A stretch of DNA of 38,214 bases from Flavobacteriales bacterium (GCA_017302935.1 JAFLBT010000011.1:1-38214); one strand, 5' to 3'. Positions 7,851-16,441 are shown, counted from the stretch's first letter. Notes: generated from the sequence alone by a model not told the origin. Numbers and translations are program-made.

Positions 7851-7939
7851 AAAAATTGGAGTAACAAATCAATTCAAAACAAATCAACTTGCTAAACCAA
7901 AGGATAATTTGTTTATTTGTTAAAAGAAAACCGGTGAAC

Positions 7940-8905
7940 ATGAAAAACGTTTTAACCCTTTTATTCCTTTCACTTTTTTTCACCACCAATGCTCAAATGG
8001 ATAAAAAAATGATAACTCCACCGTATTTACAAAAAGGCGACACGGTTGCCATCGTAGCCACAGCCAGAAAACATTTGAATGACGATTTAAAATTAGCCAA
8101 AGAATTTTTGGAGAATTGGGGTTTAAAAACCATCATCGGTTCTTCTATAGGTTTAGATAATCATCAATTGGCCGGGACAGATGAAGACCGAGCGAATGAT
8201 TTTCAAACGCAAATGAACAACCCCAATGTAAAAGCTATATGGTGTGTTCGTGGCGGTTACGGAACCGTTCGGATGGTTGATTTGATAGATTTTTCTGCAT
8301 TCAAAAAAAATCCAAAATGGGTGATTGGGTTTAGTGATGTCACAGTTTTGCATAGTCATTTGAATACCATGGGTTTTCAATCCATTCACGGAATGATGCC
8401 GGTTAATATTCCCAGAGCCACACCCGAAGCCAAAGAAAGCTTACGCAAAGCCTTATTTGGCGAAAGCCTTTCCTATTCGATTCCGTATGATAAAATGAAC
8501 AAATCAGGCAAAGCTAAAGGTGAATTGGTAGGTGGAAATTTATCTATTTTATACAGCTTATTTGGGTCGGCTTCTGCGATAGATTGCACCGATAAAATAT
8601 TATTTTTAGAGGATTTAGACGAATATTTATACCACATCGACCGCATGCTGATGAACCTCAAACGCAACGGATGTTTGGAAAGTTTAAAAGGAATTGTAGT
8701 GGGCAGCATGACAAAAATGAATGATAACGAAATTCCGTGGGGCAAAAATGCCTTGGAAATTATTCAAGATATTACCCAAAAATATAACATTCCGATAGTG
8801 TATAATTTCCCGGCAGGACATATTCCGGATAACCGAGCCTTGGTTTTTGGGAGGCAGGTTGCATTAGAAGTTAGTGAAAGTGGAACGGTTTTGAAGTTTG
8901 AATAG
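7940..8905 (+). CDS. Secreted LD-carboxypeptidase, S66 family
   Basis: A 321-residue MEROPS S66 serine peptidase (LdcA/MccF type). Catalytic residues read as S132 in GFSDVT (nucleophile elbow), E224 in FLEDLDEY and H294 in PAGHIPDN; the WCVRGGYGTVRMVDLIDF block is the family signature. Such enzymes trim the terminal D-Ala from the L,D bond of murein tetrapeptides during wall recycling. E. coli LdcA is cytoplasmic, whereas this protein begins MKNVLTLLFLSLFFTTNAQ, a signal peptide, so a periplasmic site is expected. The ATG at 7940 was chosen because it starts this signal peptide; a TTG at 7889 would add 17 polar residues. A long inverted repeat and then yraN follow. Confidence 0.9.
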   Translation: MKNVLTLLFLSLFFTTNAQMDKKMITPPYLQKGDTVAIVATARKHLNDDLKLAKEFLENWGLKTIIGSSIGLDNHQLAGTDEDRANDFQTQMNNPNVKAIWCVRGGYGTVRMVDLIDFSAFKKNPKWVIGFSDVTVLHSHLNTMGFQSIHGMMPVNIPRATPEAKESLRKALFGESLSYSIPYDKMNKSGKAKGELVGGNLSILYSLFGSASAIDCTDKILFLEDLDEYLYHIDRMLMNLKRNGCLESLKGIVVGSMTKMNDNEIPWGKNALEIIQDITQKYNIPIVYNFPAGHIPDNRALVFGRQVALEVSESGTVLKFE

Positions 8906-8920
8906 TGTATTATTTTTTTA

Positions 8921-9004
8921 GAACACGGATTTTTAAAATCAAAGAAATTGAAAAAATGAATTTACAAATTATCTAAATTTTATCAATTTTTTCAATCTGT
9001 GTTC
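8921..9004 (+). repeat. Imperfect long inverted repeat, probable terminator
   Basis: GAACACGGATT (8921-8931) pairs with AATCTGTGTTC (8994-9004) with one G-T wobble, and inner segments (around ATTGAAAAAAT and CAATTTTTTCAAT) extend the stem, giving an 84-base cruciform-like element 15 bases after the LD-carboxypeptidase stop. An A/T-rich run follows. It could end transcription before yraN. I recall similar GAACACGGATT elements between genes of other Flavobacterium genomes. Confidence 0.55.
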
Positions 9005-9041
9005 AAAAAAATATTCTTTTTTAGGATTTGTAATTTTTAGT

Positions 9042-9401
9042 ATGGCAAAACACAACGAACTCGGTCAAAAAGGAGAAGAAATAGCCGCTGATTTTTTAGA
9101 AAAAGCAGGTTATGAAATCTTGGAACGCAACTGGGTTTTTCAAAAAGCCGAGTTGGATATCGTGGCTCAAAAAGATAACATTTTAGCCATTGTGGAAGTC
9201 AAAACCCGAACTTCTGCTGATTTTGGTTTGCCGCAAGATTTTGTAAAAGGGAAAAAGATTCAAAACTTAGTCAAAGCCGTTGATCAATACATGATTGAAA
9301 ACGACCTAGATTTGGAAGTGCGTTTTGACATCATTGGTATTGTCGTCAACAATCAGGAAACTTCTATTGAACATATCGAGGATGCATTTTATTATTTTTA
9401 G
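9042..9401 (+). CDS. yraN: YraN/UPF0102 family nuclease-fold protein
   Basis: A 119-residue protein matching the YraN (UPF0102) family over its full length: GQKGEEIAADFLEKAGYEIL, then ERNW, then the nuclease-like core AELDIVAQKDNILAIVEVKT in which E-x-D and E-V-K are the acidic/Lys residues of the restriction-endonuclease-like fold. The family is widespread and a role in DNA processing is suspected but unproven. The ATG at 9042 gives the usual family N-terminus (MAKHNELGQKGE). It lies next to LD-carboxypeptidase, a pairing I recall in other flavobacteria. The C-terminus (EHIEDAFYYF) is complete. Cytoplasmic. Confidence 0.92.
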   Translation: MAKHNELGQKGEEIAADFLEKAGYEILERNWVFQKAELDIVAQKDNILAIVEVKTRTSADFGLPQDFVKGKKIQNLVKAVDQYMIENDLDLEVRFDIIGIVVNNQETSIEHIEDAFYYF

Positions 9402-9453
9402 CAATTACTTTAGTAAATAACTTATTTTTAACCCATTAATTGTTTTGAAAGAA

Positions 9454-10611
9454 ATGAAAAAAGCATTTGTCATTTGGTTTTTGGGTTGTTTCACCCTTTT
9501 TGCTCAACCTTTTCAAATCGGAAGAACTACTCTCAACCTTTTTGATGCTTCTCGAAATAGAACTATTGCGACTGAGGTTTTTTACCCGGCTGATACCAAT
9601 GGAACAGATGTTCCGATAACGGTCTCTTCCAGTCAAACTTTTCCGTTGCTTTCTTTTGGGCATGGCTTTGTCATGACTTTTGAAGCCTATCAAAATTTTT
9701 GGGAAGAATTGGTTCCGCAAGGATATATTATGGCCTTTCCAAAAACAGAGGGTTCATTTTCTCCTTCGCATACCCATTTTGCTAAAGATTTGGCTTTTGT
9801 TATTGAAGCGATGAATGGGTTAAACAATCAATCCAATTCGCTTTTTTTCTCAAGAGTTTCTTCAAAAAATGCAGTAATGGGACATAGCATGGGTGGTGGT
9901 TGTGCTTTACTGGCGAAACAATATTCTACTCAAATTAATCATGTGGTTACTTTTGCAGCAGCAGAAACGAATCCTTCTGCGATTTCGGCTTCCTCTACAA
10001 TTGATTTACCAAGTTTTACCATTGCCGGAGTAAATGATTGCGTCACACCTCCGGCTTCCAATCAATTACCGATGTTTAACGCTTTGCAAAGTAGTTGTAA
10101 AAATTATTTGGGCATTACTGGTGGAAGTCATTGTCAAATGGCTAATTCTAATTTTTTCTGTTCGGTGGGCGAAGGAAGTTGTTCACCTTCACCTACAATA
10201 ACCAGAGCACAGCAACATCAAATTATTTATTCTTATCTCAATTTATGGTTGGATTATTATTTGAAGGAAAATTGTGTTTCGGGTGAACTTTTTGAAGCAC
10301 TAAAAACAAGTGATAATGAAAATGTAACCAACAGCAATTGCCAATTATGTGAAAATTTATCGCTTACAAATTCATCTCCAACGATACTTTTTAACGTTAC
10401 TCCCAATCCGTTTAAAGAAGTAATTACAGTAAAGTCAGACAAAGAAACTCCTTTTGAATACAGGCTTTTTGATTTGAAAGCGAATAAAATTTTGGAAGGA
10501 AAAGCTATAAACGAAATTCAATTGGAAACTTCTTTTCTTTCCAGTGGAATATATTTTCTCACTGTAATTCAACATCAACAAAAGAAAACAGTCAAATTAA
10601 TAAAACACTAA
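9454..10611 (+). CDS. Secreted alpha/beta hydrolase with T9SS sorting domain
   Basis: A 385-residue exported enzyme. Signal peptide: MKKAFVIWFLGCFTLFAQ. The hydrolase domain (about 20-275) has an HG oxyanion motif at H70-G71, the nucleophile elbow GHSMGGG with S145, probable acid D195 in AGVNDCVTPP and base H226 in TGGSHCQM, like chlorophyllase, dienelactone hydrolase and cutinase/PETase-like folds. Six or more Cys residues in the mature part suggest disulfides. Residues about 310-385 (NVTPNPFKE ... SSGIYFLTV ... KTVKLIKH) are a type A C-terminal T9SS sorting domain, so the protein is secreted or surface-attached and then cut. The substrate is probably an ester. The ATG at 9454 starts the signal peptide; the TTG at 9445 is not needed. 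Confidence 0.88.
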   Translation: MKKAFVIWFLGCFTLFAQPFQIGRTTLNLFDASRNRTIATEVFYPADTNGTDVPITVSSSQTFPLLSFGHGFVMTFEAYQNFWEELVPQGYIMAFPKTEGSFSPSHTHFAKDLAFVIEAMNGLNNQSNSLFFSRVSSKNAVMGHSMGGGCALLAKQYSTQINHVVTFAAAETNPSAISASSTIDLPSFTIAGVNDCVTPPASNQLPMFNALQSSCKNYLGITGGSHCQMANSNFFCSVGEGSCSPSPTITRAQQHQIIYSYLNLWLDYYLKENCVSGELFEALKTSDNENVTNSNCQLCENLSLTNSSPTILFNVTPNPFKEVITVKSDKETPFEYRLFDLKANKILEGKAINEIQLETSFLSSGIYFLTVIQHQQKKTVKLIKH

Positions 10612-10620
10612 ATGTTATAT

Positions 10621-10651
10621 TTGTAACAAATTGTTTTTATTTATATCTTTG
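10621..10651 (+). promoter_or_regulatory. Promoter of the ACT-domain gene
   Basis: TTG (10621-10623), 20 bases, then TATCTTTG (10644-10651): a full match to the Bacteroidota sigma-ABfr promoter pattern. It begins 10 bases after the hydrolase stop and predicts a transcription start about 19 bases before the ATG at 10675. Confidence 0.65.
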
Positions 10652-10674
10652 TGGTGTTTTTTAAACGAAATGAT

Positions 10675-11334
10675 ATGAAAACAATTTCTTCGGTTGTAGA
10701 ACATTACATCAAGACCAAACCTTTTTTATTGAGTGCCTTATCGCAAGGTATCATCAATCTTACTTCATTATCCCGAAACATGATGCCCGAATTGGAGCAG
10801 GAATTGGGCAAAGATGTCAAGCAAGGAGCGGTTGTTATGGCTTTAAAACGACTATCCGAAGAATTGGATTTTCGAGTGAACCACAAAATTTTAAAAGTTT
10901 TAAAAAACATTGGCGAAATCACTGTTCGATCTTCGTTAATCGATTATACATTTGCCGTTTCAGAAACTATTTTAGACAAACAAGCGGCTTTGATTTCAGA
11001 AATCAATAAAGAAAATGGTATTTTTTATACGTCTTCCCGTGGTGTAAATGAAACTAACATTGTAGTAAGCAATAGTGTTGGCTATTTAGTTGACAAACAT
11101 TTTTCAGGTGAAAAATTGATTCAAAAATTGGAAAATTTGGCTTCCATTACCGTAAAATTACCCAAAGAAAATATTAGCATTCCCGGTATTTATTACTTCA
11201 TTTTTCAACGTTTGGCTTGGGAAGGAATTATCATCAACGAAGTAATTTCAACCTCCAACGAATTTACCATTTTAGTAAGCGAAGAAGAAGTGGATGTAGC
11301 GTTTAAGGTTATTAAGGATTTGAAAAGCTTATAA
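10675..11334 (+). CDS. ACT-domain protein resembling aspartokinase regulatory region
   Basis: A 219-residue protein. The N-terminal part (about 1-80, ISSVVEHYIKTKPFLLSALS ... GAVVMALKRLSEEL) is helical and could be a winged-helix or similar small domain. Residues about 130-219 (FYTSSRGVNETNIVVSNSVG, then YYFIFQRLAWEGIIINEVIS, STSNEFTILVSEEEV) have the pattern of a pair of ACT domains as in the tail of aspartate kinase. The kinase catalytic core is absent, so the aspartate kinase label sometimes given to such proteins is probably wrong. It may bind an amino acid and regulate something; the target is unknown. The ATG at 10675 is supported by the promoter ending 23 bases before it. A strong hairpin follows the stop. 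Confidence 0.7.
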   Translation: MKTISSVVEHYIKTKPFLLSALSQGIINLTSLSRNMMPELEQELGKDVKQGAVVMALKRLSEELDFRVNHKILKVLKNIGEITVRSSLIDYTFAVSETILDKQAALISEINKENGIFYTSSRGVNETNIVVSNSVGYLVDKHFSGEKLIQKLENLASITVKLPKENISIPGIYYFIFQRLAWEGIIINEVISTSNEFTILVSEEEVDVAFKVIKDLKSL

Positions 11335-11337
11335 AAC

Positions 11338-11386
11338 TTATATGACTTATATGGTAAAAAATTAATTTACCATATAAGTCATATAA
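11338..11386. terminator. Perfect 21-bp hairpin between convergent genes
   Basis: The arm at 11338-11358 is an exact reverse complement of 11366-11386 around a 7-base A/T loop (core GACTTATATGG / CCATATAAGTC). It begins 3 bases after the ACT-domain stop and ends 24 bases before the mfd stop, so it can serve as a two-way terminator. The stem is far longer than usual for a terminator. Confidence 0.75.
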
Positions 11387-11410
11387 ATTTAAAAATAGTT
11401 ATTATGAAAA

Positions 11411-14400
11411 TTATCTTCCCATCATCTCCATCAATTCCAAAGCCCTCTTAATCGATTTTACATGTTCAAAGGTTAACAACAAACGCAAACCGCTTTTGGT
11501 TTCTTTTTCTTTCATTTTGCAGAGATTGCCGTTTTGTTGCACAAATTGAAGTACATTATGAAAACGTGAGGATTGGTAATAATCACTTTGTTGGTCACCC
11601 ACAAAATAACCTATCATTTTGTCTTGTTTCATGATGAGTTTTTCAATGCCTAATCGGGTAGCAATCCATTTGATACGGATACTGTTTAACAAAGCTTGGG
11701 CTTCTTTTGGCAATGGCCCGAAACGATCAATTAGCTTTTGTTCATATACCTTTAAACCTTCTTCATCTTTTACATTTCCAAGTTCGTTGTATAGATTCAA
11801 ACGTTCATTAACGCTATTGATGTAATCATCCGGAAACAACAATTCAAAATCGGTATCAATTTGAAGATCTTTAACAAATTCTTTGGTTTCAAGATCATTC
11901 TCCTCCTGATATAATTCTTTGAATTCGTTTTCTTTTAATTCTTCAATGGCTTCGTTCATGATTTTTTGGTAGGTTTCAAAACCAATTTCGTTAATAAAAC
12001 CACTTTGTTCACCACCTAATAAATCGCCGGCACCCCGAATTTCTAAATCTTTCATCGCAATGTTGAAACCGCTTCCCAACTCGCTAAATTGCGTTAACGC
12101 ATTGATTCGTTTTCGTGCATCTTCCGTCATTACGGATTGTGGTGGCGTGATAAAATAACAAAACGCTTTTTTGTTGCTTCGACCCACTCGACCTCGCATT
12201 TGATGCAAATCGGATAAACCAAAATTATTCGCGTTATTGATAAAAATCGTATTGGCATTCGGCACATCCAAACCGCTTTCAATAATGGTTGTAGCGACTA
12301 AAACATCAAATTCACCATTCATAAAAGCCAACATCAATTCTTCCAATTTTTTGCCGTCCATTTGTCCATGACCAATTCCTACGCGAGCATCGGGAACCAA
12401 TCGCTGAATCATTCCGGCTACTTCTTTGATGTTTTCTATTCGATTATTGATGAAAAATACCTGACCGTTTCGTTGAATTTCATACGAAATAGCATCTCGA
12501 ATTAATTCTTCATTAAATCCAACCACTTGCGTTTCGATGGGATAACGATTGGGCGGTGGTGTTGTAATGACCGATAAATCTCTTGCGGCCATTAACGAAA
12601 ATTGCAATGTTCGCGGAATTGGAGTCGCAGTTAAAGTCAACGTATCTACCGAAGCCGAAATCGTTTTGAGTTTGTCTTTTACATTCACGCCAAATTTCTG
12701 TTCTTCATCAATGATTAACAAACCTAAATCTTTGAATTTTACATCTTTGTTAACCAATTGATGGGTTCCAATGATGATATCTACTTTGCCTTCGGCCAAA
12801 CCTTTTATCGTTTCGGTTTTTTGTTTGGCGGTTCTAAATCGGTTTAAATAGTGAATTGTAACTGGCATATCTTTCAATCGTTCCGAAAACGTTCGAAAAT
12901 GTTGATAGGCCAAAATTGTAGTTGGAACCAAAATAGCAACTTGTTTTCCGTTGTCAACGGCTTTAAATGCGGCACGAATGGCGACTTCCGTTTTCCCAAA
13001 TCCCACATCACCACACACCAATCGATCCATAGGTCGGTCACGTTCCATGTCGTTTTTTACATCTTGTGTAGCCGTAATTTGGTCCGGCGTATCTTCATAA
13101 ATAAACGAACTTTCCAATTCTTTTTGCAAATAACTGTCTGGTGCACAGGCAAAACCTTTCTCCAAACGCCTTTTGGCATACAATTGAATCAAATTGAAAG
13201 CAATGTGTTTAACACGGGCTTTGGTCTTTTGTTTTAAGGCTTTCCACGCATTGGAGCCCAATTTGTAAATTTTGGGTGGCGTTCCGTCTTTTCCGTTGTA
13301 TTTTGAAATTTTGTGTAGCGAATGAATGCTCACATACACAATATCATTATCGGCATACACCAATTTGATGGCTTCTTGCATTTTGCCTTCCACCTGAATT
13401 TTTTGCAAACCGCCAAATTTCCCGATACCGTGGTCAATATGCGTTACATAATCGCCTACAGAGAGTTGGGTTAATTCCTTTAGCGTAATGGTTTGCTTTT
13501 TAGAATAGCCGTTTTTGATGTTGAATTTATGATACCGTTCAAAAATTTGATGATCGGTATAGCAAGCCAATTGATTTTCCTCGTCAATAAAACCTTGAAA
13601 AAGCGAAAAAACAATGGTTTTGTATTGTTTTCGAATGTTTTCGTGATTCTCTTCATCCAAACTTTCAAAAATATCATGAAAGCGATTGGCTTGATTTTCA
13701 TTGGAACAGAACAAGTAATTTTTGATTCCGTTAAAGTGATTTTCGTTCAAATCATTCAACAATAAATCAAATTGTTTATTGAACGAAGGTTGCGGTTTGG
13801 TATGAAATTCAATTGTTTTTTCGGATTTAAAAACCGATTTCAATCCGATCTCAACAATCGAAAAATCGAGAGCTTTTTTTACAAATGACGATTGATTGAT
13901 AAAAAGTTCTTCGGGCGAAGCCTGTTTTATTTCATTGGAAAGTTTACCAAAAGCTTCGGTTGCTTTGTCAAATAATTTATCAAATTGACTCAATACCATT
14001 TCCGTTTCCTGAACAAAAAGAACGGTTTTTGGGTTGATATAATTAAGGAAACTTTCTCTATTTTCTTGTAAAAATTTATTTTCTACGTTGGGAATGATGG
14101 CAATTTTCTTCTGTTTTTCCAGGGAAAGTTGGGTTTCCACATCAAACGTTCGGATACTATCTACTTCATTGCCAAAAAATTCAATTCGGTACGGATTGTC
14201 ATTGGAAAACGAAAATACATCGATAATTCCGCCACGAACGGAAAATTCTCCGGGTTCCGATACAAAATCGACTCGCTTGAAGTTATATTCAAACAATACT
14301 TCGTTGATAAAATCAATCGAAATTTGGTCGGCAACCGCCACTTTCAATGTGTTTTTATCTAATTCTTTTCGGGTCACCACTTTTTCAAAAAGAGCTTCCG

Positions 14401-14773
14401 GATAAGTAACTATAATAGACGGTTTTTTGCGGGAATTGATGCGGTTTAACACTTCGGCCCGAAGCAAAATATTGGCATTATCCGTTTCTTCAATTTGATA
14501 CGGTCGTCGATACGAACTCGGATAAAAAAGCACATCTTGATCGTTGATGAGGTTTTCCAAATCATTCAAATAATAAGCGGCTTCTTCCTTGTCATTAAAA
14601 AGCAACAAAAAAGGCAATTCCGATTTTTCAAAAAGAGCTTGAATCACAAACGAAAGCGAAGAACCAACCAATCCTTTGATTTGTACTTTTTTTTCGGGAA
14701 CGGCAATATTTTCTGCCAATTGAATGATTTTAGCAGAAGAATTATAGGCGGAAGAAATATTTGAAACGTTCAA
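11411..14773 (-). CDS. mfd: Transcription-repair coupling factor Mfd
   Basis: A 1120-residue DNA translocase that removes RNA polymerase stalled at lesions and recruits UvrA. In order: UvrB-like N-terminal modules (LLRAEVLNRINSRKKPSIIV, FSVRGGIIDVFSF), the CarD-like RNA-polymerase-interaction domain (LSVGDYVTHIDHGIGKFGG), the helicase core with Walker A GDVGFGKTE near residue 590, the DEEQ box (LLIIDEEQKFGV), the TATPIPRTL motif, the second RecA lobe (ATTIIESGLDVPNANT, QMRGRVGRS) and the C-terminal TRCF domain. The start must be the TTG at 14773-14771: an in-frame TAG, the stop of the upstream lipoprotein gene, directly precedes it and no Met follows for over 100 residues. This gives a normal family N-terminus, so translation is probably coupled. 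Confidence 0.96.
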   Translation of the reverse strand: MNVSNISSAYNSSAKIIQLAENIAVPEKKVQIKGLVGSSLSFVIQALFEKSELPFLLLFNDKEEAAYYLNDLENLINDQDVLFYPSSYRRPYQIEETDNANILLRAEVLNRINSRKKPSIIVTYPEALFEKVVTRKELDKNTLKVAVADQISIDFINEVLFEYNFKRVDFVSEPGEFSVRGGIIDVFSFSNDNPYRIEFFGNEVDSIRTFDVETQLSLEKQKKIAIIPNVENKFLQENRESFLNYINPKTVLFVQETEMVLSQFDKLFDKATEAFGKLSNEIKQASPEELFINQSSFVKKALDFSIVEIGLKSVFKSEKTIEFHTKPQPSFNKQFDLLLNDLNENHFNGIKNYLFCSNENQANRFHDIFESLDEENHENIRKQYKTIVFSLFQGFIDEENQLACYTDHQIFERYHKFNIKNGYSKKQTITLKELTQLSVGDYVTHIDHGIGKFGGLQKIQVEGKMQEAIKLVYADNDIVYVSIHSLHKISKYNGKDGTPPKIYKLGSNAWKALKQKTKARVKHIAFNLIQLYAKRRLEKGFACAPDSYLQKELESSFIYEDTPDQITATQDVKNDMERDRPMDRLVCGDVGFGKTEVAIRAAFKAVDNGKQVAILVPTTILAYQHFRTFSERLKDMPVTIHYLNRFRTAKQKTETIKGLAEGKVDIIIGTHQLVNKDVKFKDLGLLIIDEEQKFGVNVKDKLKTISASVDTLTLTATPIPRTLQFSLMAARDLSVITTPPPNRYPIETQVVGFNEELIRDAISYEIQRNGQVFFINNRIENIKEVAGMIQRLVPDARVGIGHGQMDGKKLEELMLAFMNGEFDVLVATTIIESGLDVPNANTIFINNANNFGLSDLHQMRGRVGRSNKKAFCYFITPPQSVMTEDARKRINALTQFSELGSGFNIAMKDLEIRGAGDLLGGEQSGFINEIGFETYQKIMNEAIEELKENEFKELYQEENDLETKEFVKDLQIDTDFELLFPDDYINSVNERLNLYNELGNVKDEEGLKVYEQKLIDRFGPLPKEAQALLNSIRIKWIATRLGIEKLIMKQDKMIGYFVGDQQSDYYQSSRFHNVLQFVQQNGNLCKMKEKETKSGLRLLLTFEHVKSIKRALELMEMMGR

Positions 14774-15361
14774 CTAGTCTAGATTTTTTGGTTTTTCACG
14801 AACGGCTCTGGAAGTGTCTAACATTCGAATCATATCTGCCTCACCTTGTTCCATAGGAATTTGATTTTTTCGAGCCAGTTCATTCATTTGTGATTCGATT
14901 GATAAGAGTTCTAAGTTGATTTCGGAGATCAATCCAATTACTTTTTTTTCAGGAATTTCGGTTAGATTTAAGTACATTTCTATGGAACGAAATTTGTTTA
15001 ACAAAACCGTAAATCGAGTTTTAAATTCCGGGCGAAATAATATTCCAGGAATCGTTTGAAGTACTTCATCTGCTTTTTTTGTGAGCATTTTAGATTTTTT
15101 CTGAAATGCGGTCAAGCTGTTGGTTGGTTTTTGATAAAGTTCGGTTTGAAACAATCTCCATTCTGCCCAATCAGTGGTAAAATTTGTGGCTAACGGACTT
15201 AAAGAAACGGCACGAAAGTTCCAAGCAGAATGAATTCTCTTGGCAATTTCTTCTTTTTTGGTAATTTCTTTTTGTTGTTGAATTCGTCTGGCTTCATTCT
15301 CATCTTGACAAGAAAAAAAGATTAAAAATGAAAACAGGAAAAAACGAATAAATAATTTCAT
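14774..15361 (-). CDS. Surface-type lipoprotein of unknown function, coupled to mfd
   Basis: A 195-residue lipoprotein: MKLFIRFFLFSFLIFFSC gives a lipobox with the acylated Cys at 18, followed by QDENEA. An acidic run after the Cys resembles the lipoprotein export signal known from Capnocytophaga and Flavobacterium that sends lipoproteins to the cell surface. The mature part is charged and mostly helical (KEITKKEEIAKRIHSAWNFR, then ISEINLELLSIESQMNELAR), with no motif I can name. The ATG at 15361 begins the signal peptide; the frame is open 48 bases farther. The TAG stop touches the TTG start of mfd. Flavobacteria often have such a lipoprotein beside mfd as I recall it, but its job is unknown. 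Confidence 0.8.
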   Translation of the reverse strand: MKLFIRFFLFSFLIFFSCQDENEARRIQQQKEITKKEEIAKRIHSAWNFRAVSLSPLATNFTTDWAEWRLFQTELYQKPTNSLTAFQKKSKMLTKKADEVLQTIPGILFRPEFKTRFTVLLNKFRSIEMYLNLTEIPEKKVIGLISEINLELLSIESQMNELARKNQIPMEQGEADMIRMLDTSRAVREKPKNLD

Positions 15362-15379
15362 GAGCCTACTTTTACTGTT

Positions 15380-15395
15380 CAAAAATACAAAGGTA
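15380..15395 (-). promoter_or_regulatory. Two abutting -7 boxes before the lipoprotein-mfd operon
   Basis: On the minus strand TACCTTTG (15395-15388) is followed directly by TATTTTTG (15387-15380); both match TAnnTTTG exactly. The second ends 19 bases before the ATG at 15361. No good TTG -33 element was found for either. Confidence 0.45.
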
Positions 15396-15474
15396 ATTTT
15401 AAACTTCATTTACTACGTTAAAGCTTTCTGAAATAAAAGCCGTTTTACTTCCTTTTTTTAGTTTACGAAAACGT

Positions 15475-15482
15475 TATATTTG
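15475..15482 (+). promoter_or_regulatory. -7 promoter box of the threonine dehydrogenase gene
   Basis: TATATTTG matches TAnnTTTG exactly, 17 bases before the ATG at 15499. No TTG lies at the proper distance upstream, so the -33 element is weak or different. Confidence 0.5.
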
Positions 15483-15498
15483 CAGAAATATATTTTTC

Positions 15499-16440
15499 AT
15501 GAGTGCAAAAATTCTGATTATTGGTGCCTGTGGTCAAATAGGTACTGAACTAACCCATCGATTAAGAACGATTTACGGAAACGAGAATGTAATTGCTTCT
15601 GATATCAGAAAACTGAATAATGAAGTAGTAAATGACGGAATTTTTGAAGTATTGAATGCTCTTGATTTCAATCAAATTGAACATATTATTGAAAAATATC
15701 ACGTAGAAGAAGTGTATTTAATGGCTGCTTTATTATCAGCTACAGCCGAAAAAAATCCGGCATTTGCATGGGATTTGAATATGAATTCACTTTTTCATGT
15801 ATTAAATTTAGCGAAAGCCGGAAAAATAAAAAAGATATTTTGGCCATCAAGTATTGCCGTTTTTGGACCAACTACACCAAGAGAAAATACGCCACAATAT
15901 ACCATAATGGAACCAACTACCGTGTATGGAATTTCGAAACAAGCCGGAGAACGTTGGTGTGAATATTACCACAACATTTTTGGTGTAGATGTAAGAAGCG
16001 TTCGCTATCCAGGATTAATTAGTTGGTCAACTCCACCGGGAGGAGGTACTACAGATTATGCCGTAGATATTTATCATAAAGCATTGAGCGATGGTAATTT
16101 TGAATGTTTTTTGTCTGAAGAAACGCGTCTGCCAATGATGTATATGGACGATGCCATTCGTGCCACCATCGAAATTATGCAAGCTCCTTCGGAAAACATA
16201 AAAATTCGTTCTTCTTATAATTTATCTGGAGTAAGTTTTACACCGAAAGAAATAGCGGCAGAAATTAAAAAACATATTCCTGATTTTACTATTTCATACA
16301 TACCGGATTTTCGTCAAAAAATTGCTGACAGTTGGCCCGGTTCGATTGATGATTCTTCTGCTAGAACTGATTGGGGTTGGAAACACAATTTTGATATGGA
16401 TTTGATGACAGTAGAAATGCTAGAAAACCTAAAAAAATAA
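15499..16440 (+). CDS. tdh: L-threonine 3-dehydrogenase, SDR type
   Basis: A 313-residue extended short-chain dehydrogenase. The NAD-binding motif is GACGQIG (residues 9-15), the catalytic pair is Y143 and K147 in VYGISKQAGE, and the substrate-side block RYPGLISWSTPPGGGTTDYA is typical of the NAD-epimerase-like L-threonine 3-dehydrogenases of Bacteroidota and other bacteria. The enzyme oxidises L-threonine to 2-amino-3-oxobutyrate, normally followed by the Kbl ligase, which is not in this window. The length and both ends match the family. It is a single gene with its own -7 box and a hairpin after its stop. Another NAD-dependent epimerase is possible but less likely given the GGGTTDYA block. 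Confidence 0.88.
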   Translation: MSAKILIIGACGQIGTELTHRLRTIYGNENVIASDIRKLNNEVVNDGIFEVLNALDFNQIEHIIEKYHVEEVYLMAALLSATAEKNPAFAWDLNMNSLFHVLNLAKAGKIKKIFWPSSIAVFGPTTPRENTPQYTIMEPTTVYGISKQAGERWCEYYHNIFGVDVRSVRYPGLISWSTPPGGGTTDYAVDIYHKALSDGNFECFLSEETRLPMMYMDDAIRATIEIMQAPSENIKIRSSYNLSGVSFTPKEIAAEIKKHIPDFTISYIPDFRQKIADSWPGSIDDSSARTDWGWKHNFDMDLMTVEMLENLKK

Positions 16441-16441
16441 A

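Noticed and set aside
7409..7895. Plus-strand open frames across the metG start and the intergenic repeat
   Set aside because: They straddle metG codons and the repeat element; the composition is not protein-like and no homology is recognisable.
11619..14764. Several plus-strand open frames opposite mfd
   Set aside because: All are antisense to a full-length conserved gene, without motifs or start context.
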